A DNA stretch of 64,000 bases from Saprospiraceae bacterium (GCA_016712145.1 JADJRO010000001.1:620001-684000); one strand, 5' to 3'. Numbered from the stretch's first letter, positions 1-6,518 are shown. Translations and numbers: made by a program. Notes: generated by a model from the sequence alone, not told the origin.

Positions 1-120
1 AATTTCAATTGTCCAAAAAGCAACATAGCTTATATTATCTTTCAAAAAAACATTTACTGAAGCAAATGCAATGAATAAAATTACATTTAACTTGTTCCCA
101 ATCAATAACTTGGCTTCCAT
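1..120 (-). CDS. Partial hypothetical membrane protein, N-terminus only
   Basis: An open minus-strand frame starts with ATG at 118-120 and runs 40 codons off the left edge without a stop. The visible part begins MEAKLLIGNKLNVILF and contains one hydrophobic stretch (about residues 11-24), as in a small membrane protein or signal anchor. It lies 33 bp downstream of the secreted protein gene on the same strand, so the two could be co-transcribed. Nothing identifies a family, and the short length leaves it uncertain. Confidence 0.35.
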   Translation of the reverse strand, partial: MEAKLLIGNKLNVILFIAFASVNVFLKDNISYVAFWTIEI

Positions 121-153
121 TTTAAATATTTATTTCAAACTAATTAAATTAAT

Positions 154-753
154 TTACCTTCCAAAACATGCATCAATGCATCTATCATATTTTCTGGCTT
201 CAACAATAATACATGCTACGCCGTACCAACATGCTGCGGGGCCACCGGCACAAGATAGTAAACACAAAAGACTCGAATCTAAGGCATCATCATGACACTT
301 GTCTGTACAGGGATTCAAACCTTGAGGAGGTATGTCTAATTCTTCTTGTGAATTAATTTTTACTATATACTTATCGAAAAAATCTTCCAGAAAAGCCAAT
401 TTTTCTTCATCCGTATCAAGTTGACCTGCTGTTTGAAGCAAATAATAAATTTCAAACATTCGATCCATCCAAGCATTAAATTCACTAATATTATTTGGAT
501 GAAATAAATGATTGCTCGTGTCAGAAGAATACCCAGCCAATGTACTTAAGCAGTTCCATAAATATAATCTAAAATGTAAATTGTCTGGCCAATCATTAGC
601 GTTCAGGTTATCAATACAATTATCCCCAAGATACCAATTGATATCATAAATTACATCAACAAAAGTATCAATTTGAGAATTTGAAGGTTGGGTTTTAGCA
701 AAATTAATGCTAAGAATGCCAAAGAAAACTAAAATTAATTTTTTCATATACAT
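154..753 (-). CDS. Secreted hypothetical protein with cysteine-rich C-terminus
   Basis: Encodes 199 residues with a typical signal peptide (MKKLILVFFGILSINFA; the second Met at residue 3 is an equally good start). The mature part is acidic. The last 60 residues are rich in cysteine (CTDKCHDD, LLCLLSCAGG, CIDACF), suggesting disulfide bonding outside the cytoplasm. No family is recognised. The start codon follows the motif AACCAACCAA, which recurs ahead of other minus-strand genes in the accessory region. It lies outside the RNA/acidic-protein units and could be host or element cargo. Confidence 0.6.
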   Translation of the reverse strand: MYMKKLILVFFGILSINFAKTQPSNSQIDTFVDVIYDINWYLGDNCIDNLNANDWPDNLHFRLYLWNCLSTLAGYSSDTSNHLFHPNNISEFNAWMDRMFEIYYLLQTAGQLDTDEEKLAFLEDFFDKYIVKINSQEELDIPPQGLNPCTDKCHDDALDSSLLCLLSCAGGPAACWYGVACIIVEARKYDRCIDACFGR

Positions 754-901
754 TGGTTGGTTTGTTGAATTACAAATTTAATAGTAATGAAATTAATTCT
801 GCAATACACCAAAAGAATTAATTTTTATATTAACTATTTAACATATCCCAAAATACTATTCGCCCCCCCCCAGATCCAACCACCCCCACCCCCTAAAAAT
901 C

Positions 902-937
902 TTAACTTTTCCTTTTCAAAACCTTGTCGTACATTTG
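902..937 (+). promoter_or_regulatory. Bacteroidota-type promoter of the leader RNA, copy 1
   Basis: TACATTTG at 930-937 matches the -7 consensus TAnnTTTG of Bacteroidota sigma factor, with a T-rich tract (CTTTTCCTTTTC) about 20 bp upstream in the -33 position. Nearly the same sequence occurs at 23000-23035 ahead of the second copy, while the sequence immediately downstream of both diverges, which supports a conserved promoter. Transcription would start near 944. Confidence 0.6.
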
Positions 938-939
938 TA

Positions 940-1065
940 CCGTCTGTCATCTTCATCTATAATGAGCATTTACAAGAAATAATTTTAAGAAACACCGGAA
1001 GGCCAGCGTCGTAAGGCCTGGCGATTTCTTGCTCATGCAGGAGGTGGCAGACACTTCCGGTATTG
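940..1065 (+). ncRNA. Candidate pseudoknotted structured RNA, copy 1
   Basis: Stem A pairs ATGAG 962-966 with CTCAT 1032-1036 and CAAGAAAT 973-980 with ATTTCTTG 1024-1031. Stem B pairs ACCGGAAG 994-1001 with CTTCCGGT 1054-1061. Hairpin C pairs GCCAG 1002-1006 with CTGGC 1018-1022. The order A1-B1-C-A2-B2 makes an H-type pseudoknot with an inserted hairpin. Copy 2 (23042-23165) keeps every stem, with an A-U to G-C exchange in C and G-U changes in A. It precedes an acidic small protein and could be its cis-regulatory leader or a separate RNA; the AGGAGG at 1040-1045 lies between A2 and B2, where folding could hide it. No known RNA family is recognised. Confidence 0.6.
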
Positions 1066-1087
1066 GTAATTTTTTAAACTTGTATTT

Positions 1088-1357
1088 ATGTCTGTCACAC
1101 AATTGAATTTTAAACTTTCCGCAGTAGATCCGGTGCAGCTTTCAAAGCTGGTTGCAGATCTTTGCGATGCTTCTGTTCCGGGTGAAATGGCCGAGGAGTT
1201 GGAAGAAATCTTTTTCACCGCACTTTCTTCGCCTGATTACACCGAGTTTTCGACTTCTACACGCGGGGAGTTGGTATTTACCCATCGCAAGCTGTTGGAG
1301 TTTTTACGCGGTCTGCACGCTGCAGGCTGTGTAGTGTCCACTAGCCCGACCGTTTGA
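1088..1357 (+). CDS. Small acidic protein, family member 1
   Basis: 89 residues, soluble, acidic and mostly helical by composition. The core (DPVQLSKLVADL, then AEELEEIFFTAL, then RGELVFTHRKLLEFLR) is shared with the proteins at 23191-23493 and, more weakly, 2233-2457. The ATG at 1088 is chosen because it follows the structured leader and the homologous block begins soon after it. An intrinsic terminator follows at 1392, so the gene forms a single-cistron unit with its RNA leader. No function is known to me. The LEEIFF motif and small size suit a protein-binding regulator or antitoxin-like partner, but that is speculation. Confidence 0.7.
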   Translation: MSVTQLNFKLSAVDPVQLSKLVADLCDASVPGEMAEELEEIFFTALSSPDYTEFSTSTRGELVFTHRKLLEFLRGLHAAGCVVSTSPTV

Positions 1358-1391
1358 CACTTCTGATTTGTATAGTCCATTGTCTGGGCTG

Positions 1392-1425
1392 GCCTCTGAT
1401 TCTTTTGAGTCAGGGGCTTTTTTTT
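1392..1425 (+). terminator. Intrinsic terminator of acidic protein unit 1
   Basis: GCCTCTGA (1392-1399) pairs with TCAGGGGC (1410-1417), eight pairs with one G-U, followed by eight T (1418-1425). It closes the promoter-RNA-protein unit that begins at 902. Confidence 0.75.
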
Positions 1426-1479
1426 GCTTTTGCCATTCGATAAAGCGTTTGTATGCAAATTTATGGCTGGCCACGGTTT

Positions 1480-1588
1480 GGATCCTGACAAGGCCGGAGC
1501 CCTGGGTAGGGCAGGTTCTAAAAAATCTCCACACCTTGACGTTGTTTCGGGTAGTATTTTTTCTTCCTGGCCTTGATCCGGATTTTTT
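1480..1588 (+). other. Structured segment upstream of radC
   Basis: GGAT 1480-1483 and CAAGGCC 1489-1495 pair with GGCCTTG 1569-1575 and ATCC 1576-1579 (eleven pairs with a five-base bulge). An inner hairpin GCCCT-GGGT-AGGGC lies at 1499-1512. Six T follow at 1583-1588. It could be a leader attenuator of radC or another small RNA. No second copy is available to test it by covariation. Confidence 0.35.
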
Positions 1589-1625
1589 GCTTTTGCGCAT
1601 TGGGGTAAGCATAAAACTTTTATCT

Positions 1626-2075
1626 ATGAATGCTTTCAAACAAAAGCTGCCTGAGCTTAAAATCAGGTACAAAAAAGGCTGCTTTGTATCTTCTAAAATC
1701 AGCTGTTCTGGTGATGCTGCCAATTTATTTCGCTCCGTTTTTGATGCGGACCTCATTGAATACCGCGAAGAAATGATTTTGCTATTGGTCAACCGTGCCA
1801 ATCATCCCTTGGGTTTTGTTAAAATATCTGCTGGTGGCATTACCGGAACCGTGTGCGATCCTCGCATGGTATTTGCTTGTGCGCTCTGTGCCGGTGCTAC
1901 GGGTATCCTGGTGGCTCACAATCATCCGTCTGGCAATCTGTGTCCTTCTGAACAGGATATACACCTTACGCGCAAATTAGTTTCTGCGGGTAAGATCATG
2001 GACATTCCAATTTTAGATCATATCATCATTACTTCGGATTCTTATTACTCCTTTGCTGACAATGGGCTTTTATAG
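1626..2075 (+). CDS. radC: RadC-like JAB/MPN-domain protein
   Basis: Encodes 149 residues, the catalytic half of the RadC family (usually about 220 residues, with an N-terminal helix-hairpin-helix region that is missing here). The JAMM metal site HNHPSG...SEQD is intact (HxH, seven residues, S, two residues, D), so a zinc metalloprotease-type fold is expected. The true role of RadC proteins is unsettled; short forms like this are common on plasmids, prophages and integrative elements. The frame is open upstream to 1368, but the ATG at 1626 begins the homologous region and the upstream sequence is a terminator plus structured DNA. Its stop codon lies inside a terminator hairpin. Confidence 0.85.
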   Translation: MNAFKQKLPELKIRYKKGCFVSSKISCSGDAANLFRSVFDADLIEYREEMILLLVNRANHPLGFVKISAGGITGTVCDPRMVFACALCAGATGILVAHNHPSGNLCPSEQDIHLTRKLVSAGKIMDIPILDHIIITSDSYYSFADNGLL

Positions 2076-2087
2076 CCCTCTTTTTTT
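2064..2087 (+). terminator. Intrinsic terminator overlapping the radC stop
   Basis: GGGCT 2064-2068 pairs with AGCCC 2074-2078, with a seven-T tract at 2081-2087. The radC stop codon TAG (2073-2075) is inside the loop and 3' arm. Confidence 0.65.
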
Positions 2088-2131
2088 GTTGTTAAAGTTT
2101 TTGTTTTTTGTCTTTGTAATTGATAACATTT

Positions 2132-2217
2132 CTATTTTTACAGGGACTCTCAGATAACACTTTTGTCTAAATAGGCTCTCGTCCTTATTTCCCCGAATCG
2201 ATTTATTTCGGTCCCTG
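2132..2217 (+). other. Possible structured leader of acidic protein 2
   Basis: CAGGGAC 2141-2147 pairs with GTCCCTG 2211-2217, enclosing a hairpin CCGAA/TTCGG (2193-2211 region). CTATTT 2132-2137 could pair with AAATAG 2169-2174, which would give the same interleaved order as the leader at 940-1065. The pairings are short and AT-rich except the outer stem, so this is tentative. It sits directly upstream of the related gene at 2233. Confidence 0.35.
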
Positions 2218-2232
2218 AAAATTTTAATCATT

Positions 2233-2457
2233 ATGGATATTGCACACCAGCCTTTAGTGGCCCTCCCAGAGTTGGCCGCTGAACTAGACATGAAAATGGT
2301 CCGTATGGACTTGGAGGAGCTTTTCAATTTAGCCTTTTGCTCCGCGATCCTTTCTGACTACACTGTTGAAGACAGGGTATCCCTTTATCGCTCTTATACC
2401 GCACTGCAAGGGCTTTTGGATCAATTAGAGCTTGATTTTCGACAGGAAAAAGCTTAA
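2233..2457 (+). CDS. Small acidic protein, family member 2 (divergent)
   Basis: 74 residues, acidic, helical. The stretch MDLEELFNLAF followed about 13 residues later by DRVSLYRSYTALQGLL corresponds to LEEIFFTAL...RGELVFTHRKLLEFL in member 1 and LEEIFFIAM...RGILIQSYRKVFDFL in member 3. The similarity is weak but the spacing is kept. Like the others it follows a structured leader and is a single-gene unit. Function unknown. Confidence 0.55.
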   Translation: MDIAHQPLVALPELAAELDMKMVRMDLEELFNLAFCSAILSDYTVEDRVSLYRSYTALQGLLDQLELDFRQEKA

Positions 2458-2555
2458 GCTATATTCACTTTTATTTAATGTTTCGTACCTTTTAATGAAA
2501 TTTTAACGCATTAAATTTCATTATTTGGTAAATATTGTACCATATTTGTTGTGTT

Positions 2556-2665
2556 ATTTGCAAAATGGATCACTTCAATTATGATATAGAACCTAAATCT
2601 ACACCCGGCTACGGCTTCGGCAGATCCATTTTGCAAATGTGCTTTCCGTGCCGGGTTATTTTTTT
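2556..2665 (+). ncRNA. Candidate pseudoknotted RNA of the same layout, unrelated sequence
   Basis: Arm A1 (2556-2571, ATTTGCAAAATGGATC) is perfectly complementary over 16 bases to A2 (2623-2638). B1 ACCCGGC (2603-2609) pairs with B2 GCCGGGT (2650-2656). A C(TTCG)G mini-hairpin at 2614-2621 sits between B1 and A2, and a T-run (2659-2665) follows B2. The order A1-B1-hairpin-A2-B2 is identical to that at 940-1065 although the sequence is different. A near-consensus -7 element (CATATTTG, 2541-2548) lies just upstream. It could be an independent RNA gene, because no protein start follows closely. Confidence 0.55.
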
Positions 2666-2738
2666 GCCCCATACAGATACAGTAAATATTCAGTCCATGC
2701 ATACTTGGTTGGTTGTATCGGACAATCGTTTTTGGCCT

Positions 2739-2773
2739 AAAGGCGCAGTGTGTAAAGTCATGCGGCGCCTTTT
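2739..2773 (+). terminator. Hairpin with T tract
   Basis: AAAGGCGC 2739-2746 pairs with GCGCCTTT 2765-2772 (eight pairs), with a short T-rich tail. It lies between the RNA candidate at 2556 and a further hairpin at 2832, in a stretch (2458-2895) with no convincing gene. Confidence 0.5.
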
Positions 2774-2831
2774 GTTTTATTCTAAATTATTCTTTGCGTT
2801 AAACCAGTTGAACGGCTATCATAGATTAGCA

Positions 2832-2878
2832 AGGCAGGTTCGGCGATTGTTCACCGTCGTTCCTGCCTATTTTTTTTA
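2832..2878 (+). terminator. Strong terminator-like hairpin or RNA 3' end
   Basis: GGCAGG pairs with CCTGCC, enclosing an inner stem CGGCG/CGTCG (one G-U), followed by TATTTTTTTT. GAACGGC (2810-2816) is complementary, with one G-U, to GTCGTTC (2856-2862), which would again interleave two stems. The simple terminator reading is sufficient, so the pseudoknot reading is only a possibility. Confidence 0.55.
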
Positions 2879-2895
2879 TTTCAAATTCAAAGCCT

Positions 2896-3165
2896 GTGTT
2901 TACCATTCGTAAAAAGTTGTCGGAAAAAAAGTTTGATTACCAATACATCGGTAATGAACTTCCGGCCAGATACGGCAGAGCGTGTCGCATTGTGCTTACC
3001 AATCCCTCCAAACAATGTTACATCGAATTTGAAACCGGGTACCGCGAAGTGGTTGATAAAAAATTATTGGTTTCATTAAAATCAATTTCTCATGCAAGTA
3101 AAAACACCAGCGCGCGAGTTGTCTCCGGAGGAGTTCCTTCGCTTACATCGCAACAGACTGCATAA
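2896..3165 (+). CDS. Small hypothetical protein
   Basis: 89 residues from GTG at 2896 (MFTIRKKLSEKKFDYQYIGN). The middle alternates charged and hydrophobic residues (CRIVLTN, CYIEFETGYREVV), as in a small beta-barrel or SH3-like fold. The last 25 residues are low in information and overlap the next gene by 74 bp in another frame, so the functional part may end near residue 65. No family recognised. It begins immediately after the terminator-like hairpin at 2832-2878. Confidence 0.5.
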   Translation: MFTIRKKLSEKKFDYQYIGNELPARYGRACRIVLTNPSKQCYIEFETGYREVVDKKLLVSLKSISHASKNTSARVVSGGVPSLTSQQTA

Positions 3166-3406
3166 TGAGTACCACAATTTTAAAGTGCAGTTTGTAAATG
3201 CAATTGCTAATGGTACGGATCCTGGTAGTTTATACCGCACGGCCAAGGATTTAATTGATACCATCCAAGCATGTGCACAAAATGCTAATCGTTTTATGAT
3301 TGCACGCAATAAACATCAGTCTATGGATGTAAAATGTCCGGCTCAGGTCCGGCAGTTTAAAAGTGGTGAATTGCTCGTTCCTTATAATCCAAAACCAGCT
3401 TGTTAA
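3092..3406 (+). CDS. Small hypothetical protein, helical
   Basis: 104 residues, basic, mostly helical (LSPEEFLRLHRNRLHNEYHNF). The start at ATG 3092 overlaps the preceding frame by 74 bp; no later start would keep the N-terminal helix, so the overlap is probably real. It lies 25 bp before the next gene and is likely co-transcribed with it. No family or motif recognised. Confidence 0.55.
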   Translation: MQVKTPARELSPEEFLRLHRNRLHNEYHNFKVQFVNAIANGTDPGSLYRTAKDLIDTIQACAQNANRFMIARNKHQSMDVKCPAQVRQFKSGELLVPYNPKPAC

Positions 3407-3431
3407 TTATTAATAACTTAAATCTCACAAC

Positions 3432-4043
3432 ATGAATTTTGTTACCGGAAATTTAATCTACCAAACCGCTTACGATTATTATCAAAATGAAATCGTCAGG
3501 CTTAAATATTTAAATAAAACTGTATCCATTGTTATTGATGATATCAATAACAATTCTATTGCAGACTTTTTGAAATACTGTGGTGTGCCTGCAGCTGATA
3601 TTATTATTGCTAAAGGTTATGGATCTTCTACTAGAGATCGGGTTGAAATTTTCTTTGCTTATGTTGGCACCATCCCCGGAGGTACTCAGGATCTGTGGAT
3701 TGAAAATGCGCATCATGCGTATGCATCGTATGCACGTCAAAATGGCATCATCATGCCCGCTTATCAAAACATTAATCAAGGACTTGATAATATCGCCTTG
3801 AAACTTGCAAGTGATTATCCGGTAATTTCTTTTATGGTAAAACCTTTTTCATTGCCAACATTGCCTGGCAAGGTGCTTGCTAAAACTCCAATCAATGGAA
3901 CGCTTGCAGATATGCGCAACATTCCGAATTCTTACCAACATGTCGTACCATTCAAAAAACTCAATTGGGAAATTCTTTGGTACATGGATGCATCAGGTAA
4001 ACAAAAAACTGAACGTCGGCCCAAAAGTGGGTGGATTATATAG
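3432..4043 (+). CDS. Hypothetical protein of the small accessory operon
   Basis: 203 residues, no signal peptide and no membrane segment. It is mixed alpha/beta (TVSIVIDDINNNSIADFL, ADIIIAKGYG) with a basic C-terminus (KQKTERRPKSG). No catalytic motif is seen. It is the last gene before a strong terminator at 4076 and probably forms a transcription unit with the two small genes upstream. The central stretch alternates aromatic and small residues (HHAYASYARQNGI). I cannot name a function. Confidence 0.6.
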   Translation: MNFVTGNLIYQTAYDYYQNEIVRLKYLNKTVSIVIDDINNNSIADFLKYCGVPAADIIIAKGYGSSTRDRVEIFFAYVGTIPGGTQDLWIENAHHAYASYARQNGIIMPAYQNINQGLDNIALKLASDYPVISFMVKPFSLPTLPGKVLAKTPINGTLADMRNIPNSYQHVVPFKKLNWEILWYMDASGKQKTERRPKSGWII

Positions 4044-4075
4044 CTCAATTAGATGAAAGTAAATTATTTTGAGAC

Positions 4076-4105
4076 AAAGCCAGGGGGTCACTCCTGGCTT
4101 TTTTT
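4076..4105 (+). terminator. Intrinsic terminator
   Basis: AAAGCCAGG 4076-4084 pairs perfectly with CCTGGCTTT 4093-4101, running into a T tract. It separates the small-gene operon from the Toprim gene that starts at 4126. Confidence 0.85.
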
Positions 4106-4125
4106 AAGTAAAAAATTATATTTCA

Positions 4126-4998
4126 ATGGGAAAAGATGCATTTACTAAGAAATGGATTATTGACAACTCGGTTGATATATGTCAAGAATACGAATATGGT
4201 GTACTTACTTTAAGAGCGTTGCATTATCAGCTTGTTGGGCTTGGCATGACCAATGACATTCAACATTATAAAAGAGTAGTTGCTGCAATGATTGATGCTC
4301 GATGGGATAATACAATTTCATTTGATCAATTTTCTGATCTTGATCGACAAATGATAGGCGAAACTGCACATGAAGAAACTAATCTAGAATCAGAAATTGA
4401 TTTGGGAAAAAGACAGATCATTGCTTGGATGAATAATTACAAAAAAAATAGATGGGAAAACCAACCAGTTTATCCAGAAGTATTAATAGAGAAAAAAGCA
4501 CTACAAGGTGTTTTTGCTCCAATATGTCAAGAATGGAATATATCTCTTGGTGCATGCAAGGGTTATCCCTCTTTAACTTTTTTAAATGAAATGTACAAAA
4601 GAATGTCATCAATCGATGATGACAAAGAAATTATCATATTATACTTTGGTGATTACGACCCATCTGGGGAAGACATACCAAGAAGTATCGTAGAAAATTT
4701 AAGCAGATTTGGAATTGAAGTTGATTTAAGAAGAATTGCTTTAATGAAAAGTCAAGTAATAAAATGGAAATTACCACCAGCACCCGCGAAATCTACAGAT
4801 TCGCGTACAGCTAATTGGGATGGATTGGGTCAAGTAGAATTAGATGCTGTTAGGCCAGAGATGCTTCGCGAGTTAATAGAAGATTCTATTAAATCAATTT
4901 TCAATCATGACCTATTTTCTTATTTAATGGAATCAGAAAAAGTTGAAAAAAATATATACCAGGATGAACTAAAACAATATGTTTTAGGACTTAAATAA
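4126..4998 (+). CDS. Toprim-domain protein (topoisomerase VI-A/Spo11-like)
   Basis: 290 residues. The N-terminal part (about 25-75) has the pattern LRALHYQLV...YKRVV...AR...D, a winged-helix region typical of standalone proteins resembling topoisomerase VI subunit A. The C-terminal Toprim fold follows, with the conserved Glu at E122 (LIEKKAL) and the DxD metal site at D176-x-D178 (YFGDYDPSGEDIP). No catalytic tyrosine assignment is possible by eye. Such proteins occur mostly on phages and plasmids, and their substrates are unknown to me. It sits 9 bp before an exonuclease gene, so the two may act together on DNA. Confidence 0.7.
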   Translation: MGKDAFTKKWIIDNSVDICQEYEYGVLTLRALHYQLVGLGMTNDIQHYKRVVAAMIDARWDNTISFDQFSDLDRQMIGETAHEETNLESEIDLGKRQIIAWMNNYKKNRWENQPVYPEVLIEKKALQGVFAPICQEWNISLGACKGYPSLTFLNEMYKRMSSIDDDKEIIILYFGDYDPSGEDIPRSIVENLSRFGIEVDLRRIALMKSQVIKWKLPPAPAKSTDSRTANWDGLGQVELDAVRPEMLRELIEDSIKSIFNHDLFSYLMESEKVEKNIYQDELKQYVLGLK

Positions 4999-5007
4999 CC
5001 CTAAGTA

Positions 5008-5502
5008 ATGACATTATACCTTGATGCCGAGTGGACACTCGATCAGAACATCTTTTTATTAGGATACGCTTTTGCTGATGGCCGTACAGGTGCACTGTAC
5101 GGTCCTAAGCTCACGAAAAAGAATTTTATCGCATTGGTGGAGGGTGTCCAATATATAATTATTTATGGACCTGACATCGCATACCTTGAAAAGCACTTTG
5201 ATATTAGTTTGAAGGAGACATTCATTTGCATACACGCATTGAGACTCTTTAGGCAGGTCTTACCCGGATTAAACAGCTACAAGCTTGCATATATCGAGCA
5301 ACTCTACGCTGTGGGCCGTCAAAAGCGCAAATACAAGACCAGTGTGTTTACAATTTGGCGCGATTGGGCCGATAAGGACAAACGCCGTCATGTAATCCAA
5401 TACAATACCGAGGATGTTGTAAACCTCCGCAAGCTCTTCCGGATCATTTGCAGCCGCTATCAGATCACTGATGAGCAGATTCTATCCTGCAGGCTGATTT
5501 AG
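5008..5502 (+). CDS. DEDD-type 3'-5' exonuclease (RNase H-like fold)
   Basis: 164 residues. Motif I is LDAEW (D6, E8), motif II carries D56 (YGPDIAYL), and motif III is YNTEDVVNLRKL near the C-terminus, the Tyr-x3-Asp arrangement of predicted ribonuclease-H-like exonucleases (YprB-like). It should cleave nucleic acid from the 3' end with two metal ions. It is nine bases downstream of the Toprim gene and on the same strand, giving a two-gene DNA-processing unit. Base composition is slightly more GC-rich than the neighbouring genes, which hints at a separate origin. Confidence 0.7.
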   Translation: MTLYLDAEWTLDQNIFLLGYAFADGRTGALYGPKLTKKNFIALVEGVQYIIIYGPDIAYLEKHFDISLKETFICIHALRLFRQVLPGLNSYKLAYIEQLYAVGRQKRKYKTSVFTIWRDWADKDKRRHVIQYNTEDVVNLRKLFRIICSRYQITDEQILSCRLI

Positions 5503-5754
5503 TCCTGGATCCTGCAAAGACCCTTAATTTTTCATTTTCATTTATTCCTCTGGCCTTCGGCCAAATCCAAAACCTGTTTACTATGTACAGCAGGAGGATG
5601 ATGTTCGACGCGCAAAAACTCAAAATAGGGTAGTGACCAAATAAGATTTTGCGTAGCTTGTTTTCATATTAAGTATTATTATATATGACAAGATGTGTTT
5701 AGTCATGGTCAAAATGTACCTGTTTTAGTCATTTTGCGCCTCGTTTGCCATGAG

Positions 5755-5776
5755 AAAGTACGTAATTACGTACTTT
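5755..5776. repeat. 22-bp perfect palindrome, possible operator
   Basis: AAAGTACGTAA (5755-5765) is followed without spacer by its exact reverse complement (5766-5776). Zero-spacer palindromes of this length are typical dimer binding sites. A related TACGTAATTA occurs near 5974. It lies between the exonuclease gene and the convergent minus-strand operon. Confidence 0.6.
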
Positions 5777-6026
5777 AAGAAAAAAAACTGAGTAAGAAAA
5801 TGCGGTAAAAATGGCTCATTTAACAAATAATTTACAAAAACACCTGTTTTTATCCGACTGGCTCAAAAACGGCCTAGAAACTCCGTATTTTATACTGATA
5901 CGGGTATTTTTGGAATAATCATCATTGATTATCAATAAGTTAATTTTTTTTAATACCCGAAGAAAGTAAGTAAGAAACTACGTAATTAACAAAAGATTTT
6001 AAGTATTTTATATTTAGAAAATAAGT

Positions 6027-6080
6027 ATTTACGCAAAAACTTTTTGGCTTACGGAAAAAGTAGGCATTTACGCAAAAACT
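6027..6080 (+). repeat. Three iteron-like direct repeats, about 20-bp period
   Basis: ATTTACGCAAAAACT occurs exactly at 6027-6041 and 6066-6080, and a degenerate form CTTACGGAAAAAGT lies between them, so the ACGC/ACGG cores fall at 6031, 6051 and 6070 (spacing 20 and 19). A looser match (ACGCGCAAAAACTC) lies near 5611-5625. Helical phasing suits binding of an initiator or regulator on one DNA face. Confidence 0.45.
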
Positions 6081-6155
6081 AAGGCTTTTCAAGTCATTCG
6101 CTAAATTTGGGGGGTACGCCGGATTGGGCGTTTTGGAACAATTAAGAATAAATTA

Positions 6156-6512
6156 CTATTCTATTTCAGAAAAATTAAACCTTGGATCTTCTAATAATTT
6201 ATTCTGGTAAGAGCTAATTTCACCAATATAAATACGTTCGATTATACCAGTTATTATTATTTTTAGTTTCTCGTCCGTACAATCAGGTTCAAACCTAGGT
6301 CGTACAATTTGAGCTTCAAATTTGAAAGGCAGATAATCAAATCCGGTAATATTGTTTTTAAGCAAAATTTCTTTTGTAATGGGATTGGAGTCAGTTTCGT
6401 AATAGCCATTACTTTTATTGAATTCCCTAATATCTAGGAGTAAATTAGGAAAATTTGGATTGGAAGAATCAATTGTTTCCTGATATTGACATTGCACGTA
6501 ATTTGAGATCAT
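6156..6512 (-). CDS. Hypothetical protein, third gene of small operon
   Basis: 118 residues, acidic, no signal peptide or membrane segment. It has several short hydrophobic strands (FEAQIVRPRF, LKIIITGIIERIYIG). It lies 6 bp downstream of the 150-residue protein gene and is surely co-transcribed. The pairing of two adjacent unknown small proteins in an accessory region could be an effector/immunity or toxin/antitoxin pair, but no motif supports this. No family recognised. Confidence 0.55.
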   Translation of the reverse strand: MISNYVQCQYQETIDSSNPNFPNLLLDIREFNKSNGYYETDSNPITKEILLKNNITGFDYLPFKFEAQIVRPRFEPDCTDEKLKIIITGIIERIYIGEISSYQNKLLEDPRFNFSEIE

Positions 6513-6518
6513 AATAAA

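Larger units (their letters stand above)
5503..6155. other. Gene-free AT-rich region with repeats
   Basis: No convincing gene lies in these 653 bases. They contain a short TGGCC-TTC-GGCCA hairpin (5551-5563), a 22-bp perfect palindrome (5755-5776), many A/T tracts, a second ACGTAATT element near 5970-5990 and iteron-like repeats at 6027-6080. The content resembles a replication origin or a complex regulatory region of a mobile element, but no initiator gene is recognised next to it. Confidence 0.4.

Noticed and set aside
787..1014. Open frame upstream of the first RNA
   Set aside because: Runs through a poly-C/proline stretch, the promoter and the RNA; no protein character.
1304..1801. Long minus-strand frame opposite radC
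   Set aside because: Antisense to an obvious terminator and RadC; basic, unstructured composition typical of a shadow.
2511..2702. Minus-strand frame beginning after AACCAACCAA
   Set aside because: Overlaps the pseudoknot RNA in full and has no protein-like pattern; only the upstream motif is kept.
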